Assembly (NCBI GenBank): GCA_038747545.1
Contig: JBCDJT010000005.1
Span: 9,655 to 73,654, forward strand
Source: JBCCMF01 sp038747545
GTDB taxonomy: Bacteria; Bacteroidota; Rhodothermia; Rhodothermales; JBCCMF01
Reading direction: 5' to 3'
DNA length: 64,000 bases
Shown here one piece after another: positions 38,726 through 47,264 of this stretch; within the stretch, counting starts at the first letter, position 1, and each line of letters opens with the position of its first letter. The notes under the pieces were generated by a model that was given only the letters and a program-made list of their open reading frames with translations, did no database searches and had not been told where the DNA came from. Position numbers and translations under genes: made by a program.

Positions 38726-40012
38726 TCAGCGGACAATGCGGCCCGTGCGCCAACGGTCCACGGCTGCTGCCCACGGCTCAGCGTAGGCGGCCTCCCGCTG
38801 CAGGCGCCACCGGCCCGTCTCGGTGTTGCGTATGAAGACGAATTCCGTCACCCGGTCAGAGGTGGAGTCCAGGCGATACTCCCACACTTCCAGGTTGTAG
38901 TCACGGTCGATGAAGAACGGCGGGCCGAAGACGGTGTAGACCATGCCGCGGTCGGTCTGCCACCCGCTCTGGCGCTCGGTGAAGCGCAGGTTGGCTGCCT
39001 CCAGGCGCTCCGCAAAGACCTGGACAGCTTCGTTGGCCTCAGCACTAGAGCGTTCATCGGAGTGCCAGAACGCTTCGAAGCGCGCACGCCGCTGGCCCGG
39101 TGCTACAGCGCGCAACGCCTCCACCTCGTCGGGCTTGGCGATGTAACCCAGTGCGGCCACCATCCCATGCCACTGCGTCACCACCGGAAAGGTGGCATCG
39201 CGCACGACCCATGTGCCCGACTGCCAGACGCGATCCTCGGCGCGCACTTGCCACCGGTAGGCTCCCGGCGCCAGCACACCTAATCCGAGCGTCACTTCGC
39301 CCCGTCCTGCGCCAACCTGCTGGTCGGCCATGGGCTGCCATAGCAAGGGCGACGCTGTGCCCCGCGGCGCATCGGGCGGCGCAGGCGGCTCCGGTTGTAG
39401 GCGAGCATATGTCACCTCGACCTGAAACGCGGCCTCTTTGTCAGTGCGCACCTGGAGCGCTACGGGATGCCCGTCGGCAAGGAGCGTGCTGCTGTAGGCA
39501 GGCTCAAGCGCTGAGCCTGCCCGCAGTTCCACGCGGTACGGGGCCACCACTTCGACGGCGCGAACCTCGGCAACAGCCCCTGCGATGCCCTCAGTGCGGG
39601 CGTGGCGGTCACGCACGGTAGCCGTGATCCAGTAGGTACCTGGCTTCAGGTCCAGCGACAGCGCGACGGCATCGTGCTGCAGTGTCGTGGTCGCCTCGGC
39701 AGAGGAGACGGTGACGATGCGCTCGGTGCTCTGTTCAGCAGCGATACGGCGCCCGTTGCGTTTCCAGGCGCGCAGCACCACCTCGTAGCGCGCCACCCAC
39801 CCCTCATCCGCCTGCACAAACGCCAGCGTGGGGTGCCATACGGCAATGCCCACGCGCACACCCGTGCCCTCCAAGAGCGGCTGCACATCCAGCTCCGCGA
39901 CCGGGCGGCTTGGGTCGATGGGGCGGCTCAGGTCGATGACCGGCGGGGGCACGCAACTCACCAGGAGCAACGCGAGCGCCAAGCCTACACCGCCTCGCAC
40001 TGTGAGGCTCAC
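38726..40012 (-). CDS. GWxTD domain-containing lipoprotein
   Basis: A 428-residue lipoprotein (lipobox LVSC, Cys20) starting at GTG 40012, which overlaps the tpiA stop (GTGA). The C-terminal GWxTD domain is recognised by SGWQTDRGMVYTVFGPP near residue 350 and the aromatic LEVWEYR afterwards; the N-terminal region holds beta-rich segments. GWxTD proteins are exported and found mainly in Bacteroidota and related phyla. Their function is unknown. Confidence 0.85.
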   Translation of the reverse strand: MSLTVRGGVGLALALLLVSCVPPPVIDLSRPIDPSRPVAELDVQPLLEGTGVRVGIAVWHPTLAFVQADEGWVARYEVVLRAWKRNGRRIAAEQSTERIVTVSSAEATTTLQHDAVALSLDLKPGTYWITATVRDRHARTEGIAGAVAEVRAVEVVAPYRVELRAGSALEPAYSSTLLADGHPVALQVRTDKEAAFQVEVTYARLQPEPPAPPDAPRGTASPLLWQPMADQQVGAGRGEVTLGLGVLAPGAYRWQVRAEDRVWQSGTWVVRDATFPVVTQWHGMVAALGYIAKPDEVEALRAVAPGQRRARFEAFWHSDERSSAEANEAVQVFAERLEAANLRFTERQSGWQTDRGMVYTVFGPPFFIDRDYNLEVWEYRLDSTSDRVTEFVFIRNTETGRWRLQREAAYAEPWAAAVDRWRTGRIVR

Positions 40013-40764
40013 GCGAACCGCGCCGCTACGCTGATGATGGCCGCGAACGAGTCGGCCTTGAGGCTGGCGCCGCCTACGAGCCCACCGTCCACGTCGGGCT
40101 GCGCGCAGAGGTCGGCGGCGTTGCCGGGCTTCATGCTGCCGCCGTAGAGGATGTGGATGCCTGCGGCTAGCGCTTCGCCGTATCGCGCCGCGAGTAGCTG
40201 GCGGATGAAGGCATGCATCGCCTGTGCCTGATCAGGCGTTGCGACCTCGCCGGTGCCGATGGCCCACACGGGCTCGTACGCGATGACGAGCTGGTCCGCA
40301 CTGGTCAGCGCTACGCCATCCAGAGCGCCGTTGACTTGCGTTTCCACGACGGTTTCTTCGCGGCCCGCCTTGCGCTCGTCCAGCACCTCGCCCACACACA
40401 CGATGGGCACCAAGCCGTTGGCGAGGGCTTGCTTCGTCTTGGCGTTGACCGAGGCATCGGTCTCGCCAAAGTACTGCCGCCGCTCCGAGTGACCCAAGAT
40501 CACATAATGACACCCCACCGACTTCAGCATCGCCGCCGACACCTCGCCCGTGTACGCACCGCTATCGGCGGCGTGCATGTTCTGCGCCCCCACGCGTACG
40601 CCCGAGCCGCGCAGCGCGTTGAATACCGCATCCAGGCTGATTGCAGGCGGGCAGACGGCCACATCCACTGGTGGCTCACCCGGCAGCGCCTGGGCCAAGG
40701 CCGACGCCAGCGCGGTCGCCTCGGCCAAATCGGTGTTCATCTTCCAGTTTCCAGCAACGAGCAT
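40009..40764 (-). CDS. tpiA: Triosephosphate isomerase
   Basis: A 251-residue TIM-barrel enzyme: catalytic Lys in AGNWKMN (K10), His in LGHSERR (about H94), Glu in AYEPVWAIGTG (about E167), and YGGSMKPGN phosphate-binding. It interconverts dihydroxyacetone phosphate and glyceraldehyde 3-phosphate. ATG 40764 is chosen because the family's N-terminus is normally MLVAGNWKMN. It heads the tpiA-GWxTD-phosphatase gene run. Confidence 0.97.
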   Translation of the reverse strand: MLVAGNWKMNTDLAEATALASALAQALPGEPPVDVAVCPPAISLDAVFNALRGSGVRVGAQNMHAADSGAYTGEVSAAMLKSVGCHYVILGHSERRQYFGETDASVNAKTKQALANGLVPIVCVGEVLDERKAGREETVVETQVNGALDGVALTSADQLVIAYEPVWAIGTGEVATPDQAQAMHAFIRQLLAARYGEALAAGIHILYGGSMKPGNAADLCAQPDVDGGLVGGASLKADSFAAIISVAARFA

Positions 40765-40917
40765 CGGTTCAGGGTAGGTTAGTGCGAGAGGTTGCCCCAA
40801 GATAGCACCCTCAACGGATGCTCAAGTCGCGTTATCATGAAAATCGCTCGCCTCGCAACCACGCCGCCGCTTTTCCAGTACGCCGAATCTCGCCTCGTTG
40901 ACTATCTAACTCCGCGT

Positions 40918-41712
40918 ATGGCTTCCCCCCGCCGTTACTCCGAAGAAGAGATTGCCGTCATCTTCCAGAAAGCCGTCGAGGCGCAGGAAACTGCTCGGCG
41001 ACAACGTGCGCCTGAACGCGGGCTGACGCTTGACGAGCTCAAGGCCATAGGCGCCGAGTCTGGCATCGATGCGGCCTTCATCGCACATGCCGCGCATGCC
41101 GTACACGTGCAGCCCGCTGAGACTGACCAAGTCACTTATCTGCGCGTCCCGATTGGCGTATCGCACACCATAGATCTGCCGGGGCCGCTCTCCGAAGCGA
41201 ACTGGCACCGTCTCGTGGCCGAGTGTCAAGCCGCCTTCCGCGCCGACGGCAAGCAGCGCCTCACGTCTACCATGCGTGAATGGTATAACGGCAACCTGCG
41301 CATCACAGTGGAACCGTCGGAATCGGGGCATCGCCTGCGCATGCGCACCACCAAGGGCGACGCCAAAAGCCTGCTCAGCATGTCGGGCGTGTTCTTCCTC
41401 ATGGGTCTGCTCTTCGCACTCTCCCAGTTCTTGCCCAACGGCGGTGGCGACGGCCTGCCCGAGATTGGCTTCATGTTTCTCTTTATGGGCCTGGCGATGG
41501 GCTTGGTCTCTGCACTTCAGCAGCCGAGCTGGGCGCGCAAGCGTGAACAGCAGATGGCGATGCTGGCAAAGAAGGCCACCGCCTGGGTCGAAGCCGATGC
41601 CACCAAGGCGCTTGCCACAGCGGCACCCGTCGCCACACCGCACCTCCGCATCCCCGAGGCACCTGAGGTCGAGCTGTCGCCCACACGCAATGGCCACCGG
41701 ACTCAGGTGTAG
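40918..41712 (+). CDS. Hypothetical membrane protein
   Basis: A 264-residue protein from ATG 40918 (other in-frame starts at 40837 and 40792 overlap the tpiA promoter region). The beginning RRYSEEEIAVIFQKAVEAQETARRQR is a charged helix; LTLDELKAIGAESGID follows. A pair of TM helices lies at about residues 160-205 (LSMSGVFFLMGLLFALSQFLP; IGFMFLFMGLAMGLVSALQ). I do not recognise a family. The same start motif (RxYSExEIAxIF) suggests a conserved Rhodothermia family, from impression only. A NUDIX gene follows directly. Confidence 0.6.
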   Translation: MASPRRYSEEEIAVIFQKAVEAQETARRQRAPERGLTLDELKAIGAESGIDAAFIAHAAHAVHVQPAETDQVTYLRVPIGVSHTIDLPGPLSEANWHRLVAECQAAFRADGKQRLTSTMREWYNGNLRITVEPSESGHRLRMRTTKGDAKSLLSMSGVFFLMGLLFALSQFLPNGGGDGLPEIGFMFLFMGLAMGLVSALQQPSWARKREQQMAMLAKKATAWVEADATKALATAAPVATPHLRIPEAPEVELSPTRNGHRTQV

Positions 41713-41735
41713 TGCCCAGCACCACGCAACGTGCC

Positions 41736-42200
41736 ATGCCCGTCTCAGCCTACATGCAGCGTCTACGCGATGCCATTGGGAGCGAGTTGCTGATGGTGCC
41801 CAGTGTGGCAGCCATCATTCGCGATGCGGAAGGGCGTATCCTGCTGATGCAGGACGCGAACAGCAGACAGTGGAGTCTCCCCGCAGGCGCCATCGAACTG
41901 GGTGAGTCGCCCGAGCAGGCGGTAGGCCGTGAAGTGTACGAAGAGACCAACCTGCGCGTGACGCAAGCCACGCTGGTCGCGGCACTCGGCGGCGCAAGCT
42001 TCCGCACCACGTACCCCAACGGCGATCAGGTTGAGTATACCGTCTGCGTGTTTGCCTGCGAAGTCGCCTTGGATGTGCTCGCTGCCCGCGACGGTGAGGC
42101 GGCAGCCTTCCAGTGGGCTGAGCCAGCCGACGTAGCCGGGCTGCTCGCGTTGCCCTATCCGGCCCGGCTCTTCGAGCAGCCTCCCATAGCGCCCCGCTAA
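41736..42200 (+). CDS. NUDIX hydrolase
   Basis: A 154-residue NUDIX enzyme: the box GAIELGESPEQAVGREVYEE-TNL (G-x5-E-x7-REVYEE) is complete, with WSLPAGAIELGE before it. An N-terminal MPVSAYMQRLRDAIGSELLMVPSVAAIIRD is a common opening in this NUDIX subgroup, which is why ATG 41736 is preferred to GTG 41712. The substrate is probably a nucleotide or nucleoside-diphosphate derivative, not determinable. Confidence 0.88.
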   Translation: MPVSAYMQRLRDAIGSELLMVPSVAAIIRDAEGRILLMQDANSRQWSLPAGAIELGESPEQAVGREVYEETNLRVTQATLVAALGGASFRTTYPNGDQVEYTVCVFACEVALDVLAARDGEAAAFQWAEPADVAGLLALPYPARLFEQPPIAPR

Positions 42201-42246
42201 CTCACAGCTACTTTTTCATGGGGTCAGCACCGTGTAGATTGGCAGC

Positions 42247-43155
42247 ATGAGCCACCGCACCAACTACGCTATTCGCGAGCACGGCACCGTCCGCTTCGCT
42301 ACCGCCAGACACGGCGGCGCGAGCCTCCCCGACCTCTTAACCCGGGGGGTAGCAGAGGTGTACGCCTTCATCGACGGGGAGGCGGCGGCAACTGCTGATG
42401 CCCTCTACAACGAGACGTGGTGCGAAGGCCTGTTGCTGCTCGATTGCGACGAGAAGGTCGTCCTTTTCGATGGCGTCTCAGAACTGATGTTCGAGAGCGC
42501 GCAGCGACGCCTGTGGTATCCAGCGATCGCGGATGTCTGGGCCGGGTGGCACCTCCTCCACACTCCCGACCCCGTCCGTCACCTGGGGCACGCCCTTGAC
42601 CTCCCCGATTCGTGGGGCGCTGCCAAGGCCTCCAGCGATGCGTTGGCGCGGATCGATCCCGCCCCGCTCCTCAGCGCTTTCCACAGCATGTACATCAACG
42701 ATGCGCAGACCGAGGTGCAGTGGCTTGACGCCACGGGTGGATGGCAGCACGGCGTCTTCGATTGCAAGCCGACAACCCTGCTGCAGTGCGGACCTGACCT
42801 CCTCGGCGTCTTGCCCAACGCCACCTCGGTGGCACCGCGAGACCGCACGCCGCCACGAGGCTTCCTGCGTCTTGACCGCCTGCGGCAGGAGTTGCACGTG
42901 TGGACGGACCTCCCCGTCTACCGCCTCGCTATCGAAACCGAAGCGCGGTGGCCCGGCTGGACGGTAAAGCCCATCTCTGAGCAAGCCACACGCCGGTACA
43001 GCCATCAGCCCGATCGCTTCTCGCTGACAACCGAAGAGGTCGAGCATGCGACGCGCTTTATCGAAGCCCGCCTCGACCTCAGCTCCACTGGCCCATTCCG
43101 CGACGCGCTTCTGATGCACGCGTCACGCGCACGCAGCCGGAAGCGACCTGCCTAG
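42247..43155 (+). CDS. Hypothetical protein
   Basis: A 302-residue cytosolic protein with no family I recognise. It has aromatic-rich, mixed alpha/beta segments (VYAFIDGEAAATADALYNETWCEGLLLLDCDEKVVLFDGVSE; LWYPAIADVWAGWHLL) and a basic C-terminus ending in RSRKRPA. No signal peptide or membrane segment. It lies 46 bp after the NUDIX gene and 112 bp before the convergent VanX-like gene. Confidence 0.65.
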   Translation: MSHRTNYAIREHGTVRFATARHGGASLPDLLTRGVAEVYAFIDGEAAATADALYNETWCEGLLLLDCDEKVVLFDGVSELMFESAQRRLWYPAIADVWAGWHLLHTPDPVRHLGHALDLPDSWGAAKASSDALARIDPAPLLSAFHSMYINDAQTEVQWLDATGGWQHGVFDCKPTTLLQCGPDLLGVLPNATSVAPRDRTPPRGFLRLDRLRQELHVWTDLPVYRLAIETEARWPGWTVKPISEQATRRYSHQPDRFSLTTEEVEHATRFIEARLDLSSTGPFRDALLMHASRARSRKRPA

Positions 43156-43267
43156 CGACGCAGGCGAGGGTAGTGCAGGAGCCTGCTTTCGGGCCGACGA
43201 TGCGCGATGTGTGCGGAAGGCGCAACCCTGGTCACCGCTTTGGGAAAGCCGCGCACGCCCGTCTGCC

Positions 43268-44041
43268 TCAACGGCCGTCGCCTTCGGTCACGCGGAAGTC
43301 GAAGTATTGCTGGCGGAAGGGCTCGTTGCGCAGCGTGTAGTGCCACCACTCCTTGCTGTAATTCCGAAACCCATGCTTCGCCATGGCGGCCTTGAGCTTC
43401 TGCCGGTTATCGCGTTGCAGCTCGGTGATGCCGGGGTTGGCGGTATGGGAGCGCTCGCTGAAGCAGTCGTACGTGGTGCCCATGTCGAGCCCTTCCGGCA
43501 CCCGTTGGTTGATGTCCGGCTGATCGCACCGCAGGCCGGGCGGCGTCGTGACAAAAATCGACGTCGTGTCGCCGAGCGGGACGAGCGTGAGATCGACGGT
43601 GCTGCCCCGCGAGTGCCCTGAGCGTGAGGCGATGTAGCCCAACGCGAAAAGACGGCGTTTGATGAGATCGGGGTAGAAGAACCTCTTCGTGAGTGTGTCG
43701 CGGGGCTGGTAGGACCACTGCACAAAGTCGTCCACCGCCGACTGCGGGCGGTAGCAGTCGAACACCTTCAGCGACAGGCTATCCGCGGCGAGATCGGCCT
43801 GCACCCGTGCCAGCGCCTCGGCGGCGGGGCGAGAGAGCCAGCACACCGGCGCATCGTATGCCGCCACGGGACGGCCCAGGAAATTGAAGTCGGTGGTATA
43901 GCGGATCTCCTCCTGGATCGTCGGCGCTACGTCGCGCAAGCGCACCATGCCTTCCGGGATGTCCTCGCCGTCCTGCGCCATCACGGGCACAGCGGTTCCC
44001 CATCCCATGGTGAGCAGCATAGCCCATAGTATGCGCTTCAT
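43268..44041 (-). CDS. VanX/DdpX-type D-alanyl-D-alanine dipeptidase, exported
   Basis: A 257-residue M15D-family peptidase with a signal peptide (about 1-22, VMAQD). Zinc ligands and catalytic residues are visible: SGHSRGSTVDL (His..Asp), and KEWWHY with the E-x-x-H pair; FDCYRPQSAVDDF is the family's substrate-binding block. VanX cleaves D-Ala-D-Ala; a secreted relative more likely digests muropeptides released from cell walls than confers vancomycin resistance. No VanA/VanH genes are near. GGAAG-like bases precede the ATG. Confidence 0.92.
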   Translation of the reverse strand: MKRILWAMLLTMGWGTAVPVMAQDGEDIPEGMVRLRDVAPTIQEEIRYTTDFNFLGRPVAAYDAPVCWLSRPAAEALARVQADLAADSLSLKVFDCYRPQSAVDDFVQWSYQPRDTLTKRFFYPDLIKRRLFALGYIASRSGHSRGSTVDLTLVPLGDTTSIFVTTPPGLRCDQPDINQRVPEGLDMGTTYDCFSERSHTANPGITELQRDNRQKLKAAMAKHGFRNYSKEWWHYTLRNEPFRQQYFDFRVTEGDGR

Positions 44042-44250
44042 GTGTCTTCCCCGTGTGTGTTTCCGACTCATGCCAAACAAGCCGTGGTTGCGGCAAGGTT
44101 CCGCCGCTCGCCGATCAAGGCGTCCCGAACCACGAACCAACACGTCTCTTTGCACAGATTGTCACGTCGACCTATCGGTACACGCTGTATTTTTCAATAC
44201 CGAGTTTTTCGGCATCCGCAGCGACCGCTTCCCTCTACCCTTCATCCGTC

Positions 44251-45078
44251 ATGCATCGTACCTCTATCCTGAGTATTGGGCTTGTGTTCTTCTTCCTAGC
44301 CGGGTGTGCTCTGGTGCAGCCCTTGCTGAACAACCCCGAGAGCCTCAACACTGTCAACTCCGACATGCTGCTCATCGAAGGCGGCACCTTCACGATGGGC
44401 TGTGCAGACGCCGACTCGGCGTGCCTCCGCCGCGAGAAGCCACAGCAAGCCGTCACGGTCTCCGACTTCCTCCTGAGCGAGCACGAGGTCACGCAAGGCG
44501 CCTATCGCGCCGTGATGGGTACCAACCCGAGCGTGCAGAAGCGATGCTACGACTGCCCTGTAAACCGCGTCAACTGGTATGATGCGCTCGACTATGCAAA
44601 CCGGCTGAGCACGCAGGAGGGCCTGACGCCGTACTACGTCTTCGACGAGCGCAACGTCACGATTAATGCCGGCGCTGATGGCTACCGCCTGCCCACCGAG
44701 GCCGAGTGGGAGTTTGCCCTGCGGCAAGGCGCACAGGCCTCGGCCACAACCATGCTTCCACCGAGCCCCCGCGACGGCTGGTTTGCGGAGACGAGCGGGC
44801 GCCGCATCCAGCGTGTCGGGCAGACGGATCCCAACGCGCTCGGGCTCTACGATATGCAGGGTAACGTCTGGGAGTGGTGCTGGGATACCTACGATACGTA
44901 CAGCGGCGGCGAGCACGTGAACCCGATGGGACCCGGCCCTACCAACCAGACCCGCATCGTGCGCGGCGGCAGCTATCTGTCCCTGGCACGATTGCAGCGT
45001 GCCTCGGCGCGCGACTTCGAGTTGTACGGCGTGCGCAAAGCGGATGTCGGGTTTCGGCTTGCCCGCAACGCCAACTAG
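44251..45078 (+). CDS. Formylglycine-generating-enzyme-like (SUMF1) lipoprotein
   Basis: A 275-residue protein: lipobox LAGC (Cys16 region), then FGE-sulfatase modifying domain beginning MLLIEGGTFTMGC, with EHEVTQGAYRAVMG, CYDCPVNRVNWYDALDYANRLS, YRLPTEAEWEFALRQG, NVWEWCWD and RIVRGGSY..GFRLARN. Formylglycine enzymes need two active-site cysteines; the conserved pair near RSGSWxxxxxxxR is not obvious here, so it may be a binding protein, as many bacterial lipoprotein members (gliding/T9SS-type) are. ATG 44251 gives the signal peptide. The stop shares CTAG with the convergent gene. Confidence 0.85.
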   Translation: MHRTSILSIGLVFFFLAGCALVQPLLNNPESLNTVNSDMLLIEGGTFTMGCADADSACLRREKPQQAVTVSDFLLSEHEVTQGAYRAVMGTNPSVQKRCYDCPVNRVNWYDALDYANRLSTQEGLTPYYVFDERNVTINAGADGYRLPTEAEWEFALRQGAQASATTMLPPSPRDGWFAETSGRRIQRVGQTDPNALGLYDMQGNVWEWCWDTYDTYSGGEHVNPMGPGPTNQTRIVRGGSYLSLARLQRASARDFELYGVRKADVGFRLARNAN

Positions 45079-45587
45079 AACTCGCTCTCGTCGCGCCACC
45101 GCCGGAGCGCCCACGCTGCCGACGTGTCGGGGCGGACGAGGGTGAAGTTGACGTTGCCGTCGCCGCGGAAGACCTCGCCCGTCTCCAGCGTGATGACGAG
45201 GTTGAACGAGCGCACGGTCTGGCTCTCCAGCCCGCTGACGGCGCGGTTCTGCGAGAGCACCTGGTTCCACTGCAGCCGGATCAGGTTGGCGTTCTGAAAC
45301 AGGCGCCGCGTCGATTCCAGCTCCTGCGCAAAGCCCCACTGCCGCTCCACCTGCGCGTCGAAGTCCTGGTAAAGGAAGATGAACGACGAGTCGAGCAGCG
45401 GCTCGTAGAGCGACACGTCGCGCAGTTCGTATGCGTTGCGGAAGTTGGTGAAGAAGCCGTCGATGGTGGTGGGGTCGCCGAGGAGGCTGCCGAACGCATC
45501 GCCCTCTTCCAGCGCAGGCGCAAACGGATTGCACCCTGCTGCAAGCAGCGCTACCACGCCGATGCTATGTCGCCAAGAGCCACGCAT
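45075..45587 (-). CDS. NTF2-like lipoprotein
   Basis: A 170-residue lipoprotein with lipobox LAAGC. The mature domain (FFTNFRNAYELRDVSLYEPLLDSSFIFLYQDFDAQVERQWGFAQELESTRRLFQNANLIRLQW) has the NTF2/SnoaL-like helix-then-sheet pattern. The role is unknown. It starts at ATG 45587 and converges with the FGE-like gene; the 200-bp gap to the next gene 45588-45788 shows nothing recognisable. Confidence 0.65.
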   Translation of the reverse strand: MRGSWRHSIGVVALLAAGCNPFAPALEEGDAFGSLLGDPTTIDGFFTNFRNAYELRDVSLYEPLLDSSFIFLYQDFDAQVERQWGFAQELESTRRLFQNANLIRLQWNQVLSQNRAVSGLESQTVRSFNLVITLETGEVFRGDGNVNFTLVRPDTSAAWALRRWRDESEF

Positions 45588-45788
45588 GCCTTGCCCTACC
45601 CCATCTGCTTCGCCCGGTTTCCATGCACGCCACAGCACTTTCCCAAGCGCCTATGCTGTCGTAACATGAACCCCGCATTGTCCACATATTTCGCGCGCGG
45701 CAATAGCCCATGGCAAGGGAACTTGCTCCTTGGTATACGCGCTTAGTTACCTGACCTCGTTCTACCCCTCGACCTGGGTTTCCTCCTC

Positions 45789-46208
45789 ATGGCATCCGAA
45801 GAAATTGGGAGCGTTCCCGGCAGCCACCTCCCGCTCAAGCAATGGCTCCAATCGGCCGCGCAGAAATTTGGGCGCGGCTTTGTCCTGCTCATCAACAAAG
45901 AGAAGAAGACCGCGCGGTTCTTCAAGGCAGGCAAAGGCTACCACGCCTGCCCCTACCGTATGGCGCTGCTGCTCGTACAGCATGGCTTGATCGCCGAGGT
46001 GCGGCCGCACCCGATCCATGGCGCCGCCTTTGGGCTGGCCGACGGCGTCACCCTCGCCGCGCTCCGCACGTTCAAGCCTTCCGATACCCTCGACACTGAC
46101 GACGACGATGAGGACGTCAGCAACGAGGCGGATGACGGCGAGGACATGGAGGTGGACTTGGAAGAGGAAGAAGAGCCCCGCGACGAGGAAGAAGAAGAGG
46201 ACGTCTAG
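45789..46208 (+). CDS. Hypothetical protein with acidic tail
   Basis: A 139-residue protein: an N-terminal globular part of about 95 residues (LKQWLQSAAQKFGRGFVLLINKEKKTARFFKAGKGYHACPYRMALLLVQHGLIAEVRPHPIHGAAFGLAD) and a tail of over 40 residues that is almost wholly Asp and Glu. No family is recognised. Acidic tails of this kind act as nucleic-acid mimics or as sites for basic partners, but nothing proves that here. The stop shares CTAG with the convergent MoxR gene. Confidence 0.6.
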   Translation: MASEEIGSVPGSHLPLKQWLQSAAQKFGRGFVLLINKEKKTARFFKAGKGYHACPYRMALLLVQHGLIAEVRPHPIHGAAFGLADGVTLAALRTFKPSDTLDTDDDDEDVSNEADDGEDMEVDLEEEEEPRDEEEEEDV

Positions 46209-47218
46209 CGCAGCCCCGACGATGGCTCGGGGATGTCGCTGAGCAGCCGATCGATGAGATCGGGCGTGGTGACCTTCTCGGCCTCTGCGTAGAAGTTGGT
46301 GAGCACGCGGTGCCGCAGCACAGGCTGTGCCATAGCTTTCACGTCTTCGATGGACGCGTTGAACCGCCCCTCGAACGCCGCCCGCACCTTGGCGGCGAGC
46401 AGGATGTACTGGATGGCACGGAGCCCCGCGCCCCAGCCGACCCACTGCTGCACGTAGTCGGGCGACTTCGGGTCTTTCGGACGCGTAGCGCGCACCAGCT
46501 TCACGGCGTACTGCCCCACGTTCTGCGGCACGAAGATCTGCCGGACCGCTTGTTGGTACCCCATCAGCTCCTCGCCAGTCATGACCGTGTCGAGCTCGGC
46601 CTGCGCCTTCGAGGTCGTGGCGAGGGCCACACTGAGCTCTTCCTCCTCGGTCAGGTAGTCGATGACAACGTTGAACATGAAGCGGTCGAGCTGCGCCTCG
46701 GGCAGCGGGTACGTGCCCTCCAGTTCGATGGGGTTCTGCGTGGCCAGGACGAAGAACGGCCGGTCAAGCCGCATCGCCTTGCCGCGGGCCGTCACTTGGT
46801 ACTCTTGCATGGCCTCCAGCAACGCGGCCTGTGTCTTAGGCGGCGTGCGGTTGATCTCATCGGCCAAGATGATGTTGGCGAAGATGGGGCCTTGCACGAA
46901 GACCAGCTCACGGCGCCCCGTATCCGGGTCTTCCTCGATGACGTCGATGCCGGTGATATCAGCGGGCATGAGGTCGGGCGTGAACTGGATGCGTTTGTAG
47001 GAGAGGTCCAGCACTTCGCCGAGCGAGCGGATGAGCAGCGTCTTAGCGAGGCCAGGGACGCCCGTGATGAGGCAGTGGCCGCCGCCGAAGAGCGCCGTCA
47101 GCACTTGCTCGACTACGGCCTCCTGCCCGATGATGCGCTTGCGTAGCTGCGCTTCGATCCGCTGTTTGCCCTCGCGCAGGGCGTCGAGTTGAGCTTCGAT
47201 GCTGGTTTGTTCAGCCAT
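46205..47218 (-). CDS. MoxR-family AAA+ ATPase
   Basis: A 337-residue MoxR ATPase: Walker A GVPGLAKT (about 56-63), Walker B ILADEINRTPPKTQAALLEAMQEYQVT, sensor 1 FVLATQNPIELEGTYPLPEAQLDRF and a C-terminal lid ending ..YLLAAKVRAAFEGRFNASIEDVKAMAQPVLRHR. MoxR proteins assist assembly of membrane or periplasmic complexes, usually with a VWA/DUF58 protein encoded next door. No DUF58 gene is adjacent here; upstream on the same strand is a TPR peptidase gene. Start is ATG 47218. Confidence 0.93.
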   Translation of the reverse strand: MAEQTSIEAQLDALREGKQRIEAQLRKRIIGQEAVVEQVLTALFGGGHCLITGVPGLAKTLLIRSLGEVLDLSYKRIQFTPDLMPADITGIDVIEEDPDTGRRELVFVQGPIFANIILADEINRTPPKTQAALLEAMQEYQVTARGKAMRLDRPFFVLATQNPIELEGTYPLPEAQLDRFMFNVVIDYLTEEEELSVALATTSKAQAELDTVMTGEELMGYQQAVRQIFVPQNVGQYAVKLVRATRPKDPKSPDYVQQWVGWGAGLRAIQYILLAAKVRAAFEGRFNASIEDVKAMAQPVLRHRVLTNFYAEAEKVTTPDLIDRLLSDIPEPSSGLR

Positions 47219-47264
47219 ATTCAGGGTTGGAAAGGGTGGTCAATGTGTGGGCCTGGCCTGCGCA

